Shown piece by piece: positions 1 through 12,700 of a DNA stretch of 64,000 bases. A program made the translations under genes and the position numbers. The stretch's first letter is position 1. Every line of letters begins with the position of its first letter. Origin of the DNA: Pagrus major (Eukaryota; Chordata; Actinopteri; Spariformes; Sparidae); contig NC_133221.1 of NCBI RefSeq assembly GCF_040436345.1, positions 28,619,008 to 28,683,007 on the forward strand, given 5' to 3'. The notes under the pieces are model-generated. The model saw only the letters and a list, made by a program, of their open reading frames with translations. It was not told the origin of the DNA and did no database searches.

Positions 1-3000
1 CGTGTGGTGGCGCACATGGTGGCGTTCAACATGTGCACGTACTCTGCCTACATAGCAGACAGAGAGAGGAAGTGTGTTAACATGCAGCTACAGAAAGGGT
101 AAAACATCTACAAAGTTGGCTGCTTAACAGAATCCAGATCTTTGTCCCGATGCACAGCTGTGTGTGAACAGATTACTCACCTTGTCCATCATCTTTTTGG
201 TCTGTCCGTAGCGGATGCGGAGGCGTCTGGCCTGGTAGTCAGTGCAGTTTGAGCAGGAGACCAGCTCTCTGAAAGCACTAGAGCCTGGGAACCAGGCCTC
301 CAGATCCAGCTTCTTACTGGCAGCGTGATTCAGGGCACCTACGACGACATACAGTGAGAAGAGTTAGCATAGAGCATAGCATTTTTATAAACACTGGGTA
401 TATCACATTAAAATAACCAAGGAGAGAGCTGTGTTACTATATGACAATATCAGGCTGCAATTAACTATTGTTAAAAAAAAAAAGTCAGCTTTTCCTGCAA
501 GTAATTTAGTTCCTTAACAGCAAATAAACACACTGCAGGAAATATCTTTAAGACTCCCGTCTTCCTAAATGTTCCTGCTGAGATTCACTTTACTTTTGAA
601 GAAACAAGGAACATTCAGGGTTGAATTTGCAATACTGAATACTGCACAAGCCTCTCAACTGCTACTACCTGTGCAAAGCATTCTTTCACACAGCAACAAC
701 AAGGACTTGACAGTTGTCTGTCTTTTCTGCCTCTGTACAGCTCCTTTCCAACAGTCACACATCAGTCAATAATAAAGAACAATTTGATGACTCTGCATTG
801 ACCTCCAGTGCAAAAAGTACAATTCAATCCACAAAGTTGTCACTCCCTCAAACTCTCTCAAACAAAAACAATAAAAAAATAATTCTAGAGTAATTCTTTA
901 TTTGATAGTTCCTAGGGCTTAAAGCTTGTGGGACTATTGGATTCAAAACCCTAAAATAAAAAAATAAAATAAATAAATCAGATCTTTCTGATTATCATAT
1001 ATTTTCCAACACCTTTAGAAGTGCTCTACGCTGCAGTGTAAGTGTGTGTGTCAGACCTACCGGAGACGATGTTGACGATGCGATAAGGAATTCCTAGTGA
1101 TTGGTAGAACTCTTCTGCTGTTCCAATCATCTCATCCATCATCTCCCATGACTTGCCATCATGTGGGGAGGCGTAGACAAACTGCTCAATCTACGAGGAG
1201 AAGAGGAGCAACGACAAGGAGAGAAAACCATGACATCATTACATTTTTTTAAAAAGTCCCAAAACAGACAGGGTAAATCCAACATTTACCCCAGTTACTA
1301 AAAGAATATTAATCATTATTCTCATTTGAACTAATTTATTGAGTGCCTTGCAAATAGTTAATAATAATTTAACAAATCTAATAATTAGATAAATGACAAC
1401 AAGAAGTGGCCATTTATTTATTTGAATGTTGTAATTCACTCACAGTGAAAAGTAATATATAAACAAGACTATAAACAATGCCTTGACTGACCTTCTCAAA
1501 CTGGTGCACCCTGAAGATCCCGCGGGTGTCTCGGCCATGGGAGCCCACTTCCTGTCTGAAGCAGGTGGAGAAGCCGGCGTAGCGGACGGGCAGGTCCTCA
1601 GGTTTGAGCCACTCGTCCCTCAGGAAGGCCGCAATGGGCTGCTCCGAGGTGGCAATGAGGTACTTCTCATCGATGGCGTTGTCGTCTGACTTCTCACTGC
1701 TCTTACCGATAACCTGATATAAAACACATACAGGGGTTGGAAAGGAGGACGTTGGACAGAGATCCATTTACAGGATTTCCACCTTGGAACCTGGAAATGT
1801 TATTCAAGTTCTCAAAGGCCAGAAAATAGCTTCTGAAATATTCTGCAGTTGCTGAGAATCATTTTCATGTTGAGTCATGACCTGCGCATTTATTTTGAAA
1901 GTCATTGAAACACTGGCCAAAGAAATATATACAGTCACTACAACCCTCTGCCTGCATCTATAGTGATGTGAGAGTAAGAACAGATAAAAATTACTGCAAG
2001 GTGAGAGAGAAGTGGCCCCAGACAGAAAAGAAGCCAAAAAGCTGACGGATGATAATTCAGCCACTGTTTTTTCACGTGAAGCAGAAACTGGCCAAGCTCT
2101 GCGACCAGTGAAATTTTCAACCCAATTTAGGACAGATCTTTGGACAAATCAGGTTTGATAAAAAGAAATTTAAAGATGGATAAATGAAAAAAGATTAAAT
2201 GTTTCACATCGTTCAAATTTAAGACTATTTAAAGAATTTTAAGGCACGAAATTTGGCCCTTTAACACATCACTTCTTGAGTAGGTAGAAACATGTTGAAG
2301 TACAGTGCCGTCTATAGTGGCTGAAAGTGAAGTGACATCATTCTAAACCTGAACCATGACAGTGAATGCACCACTGTACAAGCTACAAAGTGCAGCTCTT
2401 TGTTTGTGCCTCAAGATGGCACTACATGGCCAAATGTGGATGCCATAATATCTCATTTCAAAACAATGTTTTAATATGGTTGGTGTTGAATTCATAAACT
2501 TAATAAAATGGATTTCCCTCATTCTTCTACTGCTGGACAGAACATTCCTCTTCACTGTCGAGGTTTAACTGCAGTCAGATCCATTAAAAGAAAAAAGTGA
2601 AGGAATCCAGTAAAAGCTTCTGTACCTTGTAAAGCTCTTCGTCAAACTGGCTGAGCTGGGCGACTTCCTGCATGACCTCTTTCCTCATGAAGAAGGGCGT
2701 GTAGAGCATGGTGTAATTCTTGCCGTGGAGAATCCTTAAGGCGTAATTGATCAGGGCCTGCTCCAGGAACACCAGTGGTCCCTGGACACAACACAGAAGA
2801 GGAAAACATCTCAACAGCTGGTTTCTTGTTTTGCAGGTAAGGAGGTGCTCAAAAACAAAACAGCTTAAAGAGGAGAAGAAATGTTGGTCTGCAGTGATTT
2901 ACTCATGTCATGCATGTGTCGGAGATTAGACTTGAACCCACCTTCAGAAAGTAACCTCTGCTCCCAGCTACGATGGCTCCCCTCTCTCCATCAAAGCCAT

Positions 3001-5621
3001 CAATCATTACAACCAGGTCAACGTGGGAGTACTTCTTCTGGGCGGTGCAGTCGCCCCAGGTGCGCTCCACTTTGTTGTCTGCATCCTGTCAGGAAGAAAA
3101 CAAAGGAAATATTAAATTCTGCTGATTGGTTGAAGGTGTTTCCTCTGGTTAGACGTGTAGCCCTGACTCACTGTAAAATGTTGCAGGGACGCTCTCTTTC
3201 TGTGTCTCTATAACACTACTCTAAAGATGTGCTATAAGGAACCACAATTTGGCACAGATCAGATTGATTTAACGTGAATCTGTACTCTGTAGTACCAATG
3301 TAATTCGACTGGTACCCTTAAAAGTAAACTGAAATGAAATAATCATTATTGGCAGTTAATCTACAATCATAAATGCAAACCATAAATAGAAAATAGTCAT
3401 AAAAAGTAATAACAGGTCATAAAAGCTACTCCTGCCTCCTTGTTCACAGCCAAGTCATGGCTACTAATGCCCATGTTAACACACTTCATTTTTATAAAGC
3501 ACACAAGTGTTCTCTTTACAAATAAGGTCTCCATTTAAAAAAAATGCATGCATCTGTTATTAAAAAGTAAAACTTCAGTTAAGCATAATCTTTATAGCGT
3601 GTGAGGCAGCATCAATGATTTATACATTTAAGTCTCTTTAATACCACCAAAATAGTCTGAGGACTCCCTGTCAGTGCAGTATTTTACTTTCTGTTTCTTA
3701 TACCATCAGCTATTTAGAAACAGTTTCCTCTTTAACCAGACCTGCATATATCAAACCACTCACCTCGTCATTGCTGACGGGTACAGACGGGTGCAGAAGG
3801 TTGCCAATCTCCCTCAGGTACTCGAAGCGCTCGGCCTCCAGCTTTATCCTCTCGCTGTCACTTTTCTCCACGGCCTCGTCCACCAACAAACGCAACTTCT
3901 TGATCTGGGTAACTGTCAGGGCCTGACACAGAAACATGCAAGCAAGGAGGGAAAAGGCAAAGAAAGAAAATCAGCAAGTTTAAGTTATATTGGTCTTGTC
4001 AGACATTCATTTAATGAAACACTAAAATGTTGCCATACAGGTAGGTGAAAGTGCATAAAGCGCAGACAGTCGTACCGATAGTGTCTCAGCTGTTAGAGAC
4101 TCCAGATTCTGTGCTTCTTCAGGTACAGACTCATTCTCCCCAACTGGTTCCTTCTTCTACATTCACAACATAGACAGGTGTTAGGCAAGGGAATAAACAG
4201 TTTAAAACTCCCTCTCAGATCTGGTCAGTGGACACATACTGACAGTGTTGTTTCTCCTCTCTCACTCTACATTACATGAGACGAGGATCTGTTTGTTCAC
4301 TTAGTCTCCAAATGATTCTGTACCTTCATTTTCTCCCCAATGCTCTTGCTGCAGAGGTTCTTGGCTTTGTTGAGGTTGTCTGCAGTGAAGCGGCCTGTTA
4401 GGGGACACATCACAGTCAGTCAGTGCATGGGGCTGTGCTGACGAGAGAGTGAGAGTGAGTGTGTTTGTATGTGTGTGTGTTTGTATGTGTGTGTGTGAGC
4501 TGCAATGGGACGTCTGGCAACCTGGTGACAGGTGTTACTGTCAGTAGCAACTGCCCCTCTTACCGTAAAAAACGATGATAAAAATGTAAACAAACGACTT
4601 TATCTCCTTAAACAGTATCAACAATGTACTAACAAAATAATTCATCAAGTTGCATCAGATTCACAGTGACTGCAGCTGCACTGCAGGGCGAGGTTGACTT
4701 GACACGGTGCTAGCTAAGATTGCATCAGATTGCACGTTATCAACCGGCATCGCTAAGCTAACCCAGCATTAGCCAACATTTTGTATAACATATGTCAATA
4801 CCGTTGTGAGAATGCGTGGTTACACAGTGCTACGCATCTAACTATACAAACCTAATGTTAAGTAACGACCGTAAACTACGTGGAGGGCAAACATATGTTT
4901 CATTTGAGTTCATTGAATGGTGTTAGCGGCGCTAGCATTAGCCCCTAGGCGTGCTACTCTATTCCTGTGAGAACATCATACCAGACTCCATTCAAATTTG
5001 GCTGAAAATTGTTGCCCACCTTAGTGACACACATTGACATACTAAACGAGTTTCTTTTTTACACTTGGTAAAAATAATGTTCAGTGGTAAATACGGCAGG
5101 AAAATAATGCACCAAAGTGACAAAGTACTATTTGTATTCGTTAAATTCCTGACCACCGCAGTGTAACGAAAGTTCAGCACATTACTGCGGTAGCAAGCGA
5201 ATTAATACAAAAAAATGACATTCTTGATAACTATTTTAGCATTTCAAACTTCCGAATAGAAGACTGGCTCATAAAAATGCGTAAAGTCTTTTCAATTCGC
5301 AGATGGGATGTGAGAGTTGGCTGTATTCGCATACTAGATATTGAATAGCCAGATTTTTTAATGGAGTTGGGCGTGAGCTCCTCTCCAGTGGAACATACAC
5401 TGACGCTACGCTAACATTAGCATTAATAGCCACCGTGCTTACGTTAGCGGCTATGACTGAAACAACTGAATGAAGAGACGCTTACATTTTCTCCACTCTG
5501 TGTCTGCGGCGACCAGTTTATCGACAAGTGTGACATCCTTAAACCTCTTCCTTTGGGTCTCACGGATGATTTCTGGATCGCCGCCTTTGTCGGTCCGGAA
5601 CAGGTCCAAGTCGAGCACCAT
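1..5621 (-). CDS. sars1: Cytosolic seryl-tRNA synthetase, 3' end missing
   Basis: Charges tRNA-Ser (and tRNA-Sec) with serine in the cytosol. Ten exons are visible, in transcript order: 5621-5486, 4394-4324, 4156-4076, 3922-3764, 3085-2942, 2781-2626, 1713-1492, 1190-1061, 338-181 and 47-1 (open at the window edge). They encode about 434 residues of the roughly 514 usual in vertebrates. Phase is kept at every GT/AG junction. The start is the ATG at 5621, opening [16 protein letters not shown], the conserved vertebrate N-terminus; an in-frame upstream extension was ignored. The N-terminal tRNA-binding coiled-coil arm covers about residues 25-170 and includes [12 protein letters not shown]. The class II core shows [19 protein letters not shown], the motif 2 region [16 protein letters not shown], the serine-site segment [15 protein letters not shown] and the start of motif 3, NATMCATTR. 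The vertebrate C-terminal UNE-S extension would lie to the left of the window. Identity is near certain from conservation. Confidence 0.97.
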
Positions 5622-6723
5622 CTTTCCACGCTGGCTGTCAGAGAGAGCCTGACTGAGCTCACAACGTTGACTCCTCCAGCCGGGTTGCCAGATCCTGTTT
5701 TTCAAGTCACTAAAGCGTAACCACAATTTCAATTGTTACTTGCTCACAGGCCACATGAGAAGATCGTAATTATAAAGCAAACTTCCCCAACACAATTTAA
5801 GACGCAATATAATTAGTTTTCCTCAGATGAGGTTGATCACAGAATATTCTAGATACAAAGAGATCGGAGGTTTTCCTCCGGCCTGGCAACCTACAGCATC
5901 TGCAATACCTCTTGCAACTCTCATTCACACGTCAACAGATTTATACATAAATGTCATGAACGCAACATATAGTCTAAGAGACATCTGATGAGCCAAAGAA
6001 AACTTGTTTCAGTATTGTTTTATTAGATGATAAGGTGCATATAATAACTCCATATTTCATAAAAAAAATATAATAAAAAAAGCAAAATAACTCACATTTA
6101 TCCATAGGTGTGACCTCACATCAGTAAAATAAAAAATAAAAATGATAGGACCAATTAAACTATTCTTATGCGAGTAAATGGGATATACACATGTATAAAT
6201 AAAATATAAGCATGACTCTAAACATGCATGTATACAAGGTTCAATATGTAGCCTACGTCAAGGCAGACATTCTCATGGAATAACTTCAATAAGTATGAGA
6301 TTAATAATTTATTTATGTACAATGCTTACATCATTTAATAATAGCTTGTTACACGACACTGCAAGAAAACAAGCAAAGAATACCTACCAAATACATTTGC
6401 AAGACTGAGATAGCTTTAGTGACCATTATACACATTTACTAATTGTTCTTTTTACAAATCCTTCCTGTACACACACATATGTTGCATGTGAACATATTTC
6501 ATTGGTCAAAGTGTGCGGTTGCTGCCATCGGAGCACAACTGATACAGAGGTGGTTAAGTTGGTAGGTTGCTTCAGGGCACATCAGCCGGGTTTGAAGATG
6601 GACGAGTCACCTTTAAGCTATGAGCTCATGGCCTGACCAGATATGGAACCATCAGGTTTGTGGCCGCATCTTCAGGCCAACCTTTCTCCTACCCTGGGCT
6701 CAGAACTATCATTAAGTCAGGTT
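5622..6723. other. Spacer: sars1 promoter side and il17rd-like 3' UTR
   Basis: No coding exon is seen. This stretch must hold the sars1 5' UTR and promoter (next to 5621) and the 3' UTR of the il17rd-like gene (next to 6723). On the minus strand AATAAA occurs at 6313-6308 and 6024-6019, giving candidate polyadenylation signals about 410 and 700 nt after the stop codon. The sequence between about 6050 and 6470 is very A/T-rich. Confidence 0.5.
6019..6024 (-). promoter_or_regulatory. Candidate polyadenylation signal, il17rd-like
   Basis: AATAAA on the minus strand about 700 nt after the stop codon at 6724. An earlier AATAAA at 6313-6308 is an alternative. Confidence 0.35.
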
Positions 6724-9700
6724 TTACTCCCTTCCTTCCACAGAGTGATGCCTTTTTGCCCTCATTGCCACTCCTGCCTCATAGATAGCCCACTGTAGAG
6801 CTGCTCCAGCTGGTAACTTAGTAAAGCCTTCCTCTGAGATGTCGTTGATCTTCAGGTAACCCCCCGGCCTATGCAGAGCCACTCCATGGAGGTGTGAGAA
6901 CAGCAGCGCTAAGTCACTTGTCAGCCTGTAGTGAGATACCAGCCTCAGCTCAGTGGGGATGTCCGTTTCCTCAGAGTACTCAAAAACAGCCGCCATGTAT
7001 TTGGACAGGTCCTGGCTCCTGGTTTTGGCTCGGCCCACCTCCTCTCCGATGAGTTGCACAGCTGCATCAGAGCTGAAGGCGTTGTGTCCAAAGTCCAGCC
7101 CACCGTCTGCCTCCTCGTCTTCGCCGTCGCCCTCTGGCTCTGGAGGTTCAGGTCTGTGGTTGAGGCCCCGAGAACAGATCACCAAGATGAAGTCGCTCTC
7201 CCTGATCTGCCGGCAGTGCCACGCCATACTGCCCTCCCCAGCCACGCTCAGAGAGTCCCACAGGTCCAGGCACACCTGGGAAGAAAGAAAAGTGTCATGA
7301 TAAACTGATCCAACCCCACAGACGAGAAGAAACAAAGAAATGGACAATAAAATCACTAGTTTTGAAAGATGTTACAAAAATTGTCTCCAGGCTCCAACAA
7401 AAGGATTGTCGTCTAATTTGATTCTACCTGTCCGATTCCACTAAAACAGAACATCTGTACCACAGTCACATGGCTGCCATTTTCATTTTCCTGTTCAGCA
7501 TGCGGCCTTCACCCTCAGGGTGAAAAACCCAAATGTTGTAGTGCTTTGTTCCAGGTTGCAAGTCTCATAAAAACAAATTCACAAATTATCATTTCACCGC
7601 TTCCTGATTGATCAGAAACTGAAAAGACAAACAAACAGTGATAATCTAGAGGAACATCAGGCCATATTTCAAGGTAAAACAACATATTTGATAACCGATG
7701 AGATTCTGTCACATGACACCAAACATTAGCATTCAACCACTTCCTAGCTAACATTACTGTTTGGTAGTTTTGTGCAATACGACAGGAAAGGTGTATATTA
7801 ATTCTAAAATATCAATGCTGATCTTGGACACATTAATTCAAGCCTGGAAGTGAAATGCACTGGATGTAATCAAACGGTAACATAAGCTAGGAAGTGGCCG
7901 AATGCTAACGTTAGCTAGCAACCCTAATAGGTTATCAATGGCCAGATGTCCCCCCAGATATTCACTATCGTTCATCTTTTTAGTTGCTGATCAATCGGGA
8001 AGAGGTGAAATGATACCAATCTGTCAGATTCTTTATGTTTGTAACCCGGAATTTAGCAGCATAGGTGTAATTTACACTGGGGCCGCTAGGGACATGTCCC
8101 CACCACTTTTCAACACAAAGTAACAGCCTTGGTGAGCAGCATAACATCCTCCCAGCACTCGAGTTTCCCACTCTGAGCATGACGTCAGAGGAAAATGGCC
8201 GCTGTGTGAATATGGCCATGAAATGTCACGTCCTTTACCTGAGTGGCCATGTGCTGCTGGATAAACGCCCCCAGCTGCATGACGGCCTTGACATGAGCAG
8301 GGCCATCATAGCTGCTGTAGCAAATAAGAAGGCGAGGAGGGGTGAGTCTATTTCCGGGTAAGGACACCACTTCCTCTGGAGTCCCACTCTCTCTGTGACG
8401 TATTTCACCCGATGCCGGTGATGGGAAAGACAGGCCGGAGGTATAAGGAAGGCTCTCTGTAAAATGGATAATTATCATGATTTTAAATTAGCCTTTATGA
8501 GACACAAGTTGTTATTTTACATGATGTATTTTGTTTGTCTTTGCACCTTGTTTCATGAAGAGTTTTTTCATCTGCAGCTTGGGCGTCAGCCCGGTGAGAG
8601 CGGCCAGTAAGATTACAATAATGGCTACCGCAGCCAGGCACACTGGAAGCATCAGAGCCAAGGAGGGAGTGATGGAGAGTGGCGTGGCCCCTTCTAAACA
8701 TGGAGGAAGAGCAGAACTTCAAGAAACACTGTACATAGTTTGACATTTACCAAAATAGGTTTACTTGCTTTATCGCAGAGAGTTACATGAGAAGATAGAT
8801 ACCACCTTTGTACCTGCGTGCTAATTAGCCTACCTTGCTAGTGCTAGGAGCAGATTAGCTGGAGGCAAGGGAAACAGCTAGCCCAGCTCTCTCTGTTGCG
8901 TAACACTATCAAACACTAATGTTAGCAAGGAAGTGGCTGAATGCTAATGTTAGTCTGGCAAAAGCTAATGGAAGCTTTTTGAAGTTCAAAAATATGCCTA
9001 CCAGCACCGGTAATACCAGGAAACTAGAGAGACTACTAGAGACCACTGGTGGCCAAACAAAAGATACAGCACATAACTGCCTGTAAAACAAAAAGTGTCA
9101 TTTCTATTTTTCTGTCTATATGATAGAGCATATTTATTACTGAGCTTTAGACGTGTCGGTTGGCTTATTTTTGAACTTCAGAGAGAGAAACGGTAGCTGT
9201 TTCCCCATAGGCTTTATGCTAATGTATTGCCTCCTGGCTCAATTTAGCATGAAGGCATGAGAGCGGTACTACTTTAAAGGATGAATGGCTGATGGGAATG
9301 ATCATACCTGATACACATGTATTAAAAAGATTAATAACCTTTCAAGGACACAATCTCAAATTCTCAAAAAACAAGTAAGGAGAAGTTTGTGTAACACCTT
9401 CTGTAATGCATTGCGATTGTGTGTATCAGCAACAACAGAACAACCTTGCCTACCTTTTTGAGTACGCGTGACCTGTACATTGAATGTTTTCCTCACTGCA
9501 TCCACTTCGTTAGCTGCAATCTGTGACACAGGAGATGTTGAGCATCAAAGTTCATCCTGATCTTGGAAGACTGTAGTTTGATAAAATAATCTTAAACCTG
9601 CATTAATTGATTTCTTTGGCAACTTGGGGGCAGCGCAAAGAGCTGTTAACGCAACACTGACACATTATCGCCTTATAAAGTTGATTATTAAACGTACTAC

Positions 9701-12700
9701 AAGGAACTTTTAAGTGCTTATGAAAAGGTCTCAATTTAAAGGGATAGTTCGGATTTTTTGACATGAAGTTGTATGACATCCTCACCATCAGTGTCGTGCA
9801 TCAGCAGTGACTTTTCCCCCACTGCGTCCTGTGAGCTGAGGTCTGTCCCACTGTTGTTGCTGAAGAAAGTAGTTACGGCTAGTTTGCGGGGTCACGAAAT
9901 AAAGCGTTTTGCTTCAAAAAACAATATCCGTTCAAAAGAGTAAAACATTTGCATCACAAAATCGTTTACGAGAAAAAAGTCAGACCTCACGATCACCTGG
10001 CACTACTTTCCCTCCCTTCGTATCACTGCGCGCTTCCGCCTGTTGACACACGGCACCGCTCCGTCAGCTGTTTCACGGTGTTTACATGCTTGGATGGTAA
10101 ACGTAAATATGTCTGACTACGAAACGAGTGATGAAGACATTCCTTTTACCACAGAGCCAAAGGGATATCTTTATGAACCCGAATACACAGACACCGAGCT
10201 TCGTCAAATGGAGTTAGAACGGGCAGAGAGAGAGGAGAGAGACAGAGAAGCGGTCCAAGCTGAAGTTGGACCTGTACAGACAGTACATAGTTGCTGACAA
10301 TAATAATAACAGCCATCATATAAAAAGGCACCGTCTTTAGCTTGTAGATAGTTGTTCTTACCTGGGGTCGTGGCACAGCAGCGCTCTTCAAAACATGTTT
10401 CTTCCTCTTTCCTGGGCGTGTAGGAACATAATCGTCCTTGCTGAAGTGTGCACTACACACACGAAGCTTTTTCACCCTTGGCAGTCTCGCTTCAATGTTC
10501 AAGCCTATGGCAAGAAGCCAAAGTTGCCTAATAGCAATGTCCGTGACAGGATAGCGGTGAAATATATACGGCGACTTGGTGTGATCTTTGTTGTTGCGGA
10601 TAATCGCAAATCCGCACCATTTTTATATATCCTCTTGTCTAATAATCTCGCTAGTACTCACGTTAGCTCTCACGTTAGCTCTCTCGCACATCCGAGCATG
10701 TAAACACCGTGAAACAGCTGATGGAGCGGTCCGGTGTGTCAACAGGCGGAAGCGCGCAGTGATACGAAGGGAGGGGAAATAGTGCCAGGTGATCGTGAGG
10801 TCTGACTTTTTTCTCGTAAACGATTTTGTGATGCAAATGTTTTACTCTTTTGAACGGATATTGTTTTTTGAAGCAAAACGCTTTATCTTCGTGACCCCGC
10901 AAACTAGCCGTAACTACTTTCTTCAGCAACAACAGCGGGACAGACCTCAGCTCACAGGACGCAGTGGGGGAAAAGTCACTGCTGATGCATGACACTGATG
11001 GTGAGGATGTCATACAACTTCATGTCAAAAAATCCGAACTATCCCTTTAATACTGATGGCTCATTATCACATACATCAGGTGCAAGGTAAAAAACAAATG
11101 TACATGCTAGCCAGATCAAGATCATTAGACAGGAAGTGGTGATGCACATACCACTTTCGTCCACAGGGACCGCCAGAATCAACATAAAATAAACGTTTCT
11201 TGTAGCCGCTTTAAGTTCCATACTTAGGTCAAATAATAACGACTGAGCAAACTCCATCCGCTGATGAAATCATAAAACTGTAGTTGAAAGCTCCAGAAAG
11301 AAAAGTCAGAAGCGGATGTTCAGTTAATGTTATTCTGTCAAACTACAAGAAATGTTGTTCCAAGACAAGGATAAAAAAAAAATAATAATAATAATAATCA
11401 GTGTAGCCCATATAACACTTATTTTCTTGACACAGGTATTCCAATATTATTCATCAAACACACTGTGAAATATAGATTAGCTTTAATCCACTTTACTTAT
11501 TTTACCTCACAAGTGTAGTTGGTGTCTTCTTGAAGGTCATTCAACAGATAGCTGTGGTGGGTTTCATTTTTGGAAGAATTCTAAGGAAATCAAATTAATA
11601 GTTAACACAATAAATAATTCAATTCGCTTAAGCATGAAATATTTAATATAATATTTAATTGTAATATAACTCACAGAAGCAAGAATTAATGCACTGACTG
11701 AAAAACAAAGCAGCAAAATACAAAGCTGAAGCCACTCACAGGTGTTATGTCCGTGTATTTCTTCTTGCCGTTCGCGTAGCACAGTGAGAAGTAGCTGCTG
11801 ATGTCCAGCTCTGGGGGAGCCAGGTTAAAGGTCACATTGATGGAGGTCCCTTCCTGCCGGACCTCAATATGTTTGGGGTACCAGTCTACAACCAGGCCAT
11901 AAAACATGGATACATTAAAGCTGATCTGAAGCAGAGACAGTTCATCTTAAGATGGTATTTTTGCACCTGACTCTAGTTTATTTGGGAACTATGAGAATTA
12001 CAAAGACAGTCTAACACTTTCGCTCACCTTTCTTGCACTTTTCAAGACCGATCTTCTCTGCACATGCTGCAAAATCAGAACGTGCATATTACAAGAAATT
12101 CTCTATTGTTTTGAGAGTGGTTTGACTGAAAGACATATGGAGAAAAGTACCATGATTACAGAGCAGACAAGCTTCGAGATGACAGAGTATGACAAGTAAT
12201 TATAATCATAACTACATATTACTGTTGTAATCACGACTACATGCACTGCAAATAAACCAGCTGTTGCATGGATTTAGATTTTAAAGGTTACAATGAAGCA
12301 AAAACACATACTCTGTGAACCCCATTGGAACTGTGTGTGTGCGTGTGTGTGTGTGTGCCCGTGCCTGCGTGTTGTGTTGTGTTGTGTTGTGTTGTGTTGT
12401 GTTGTGTTGTGTTGTGCGTGTCTAATAAGATAATATCTAGCCCAGAGCTCAAGAGGCCTTACAGCGTGTGGAGAAGATCTTGCTGTGGTAGAACCTCTCC
12501 CATTCCTCAGGCACCGGCAGGGCCATGACCGTAACAGCATACTGGGACCCAAGGGGGAGGCCGGGAAATGGGTCCGACTTGTACACCTGCAGAAAAAACA
12601 GCAGAAGTTGACCTACATTGACCTACATTGGTGTTCTTTATTAAACACACTGCATTCTTTCATCTGATACGGTGAGATAAGAGTTTTGCCCATGTGCTTT

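Larger units (their letters stand above)
9740..11046. mobile_element. Kolobok/T2-like DNA transposon remnant with long TIRs
   Basis: A 1307-bp element in the il17rd-like intron between the exons at 9454-9520 and 11506-11580. It is flanked by TTAA on both sides (9736-9739 and 11047-11050). Its ends are perfect inverted copies at the tips (AGGGATAGTTCGGATTTTTT at 9740). The inverted arms run about 9740-10096 and 10688-11046 with few mismatches. The roughly 590-bp core carries two short gene remnants facing inward from each arm, one a THAP zinc finger. A TTAA target with AGGG-type tips and a THAP-bearing protein is what is known of the Kolobok superfamily (including Xenopus T2). piggyBac also uses TTAA but has no THAP domain. 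Superfamily assignment is inference; the element structure is direct observation. Confidence 0.85.

Noticed and set aside
6931-7308. Two 115-125-aa plus-strand ORFs opposite the last il17rd-like exon
   Set aside because: Shadows of a GC-rich coding exon; no family resemblance.
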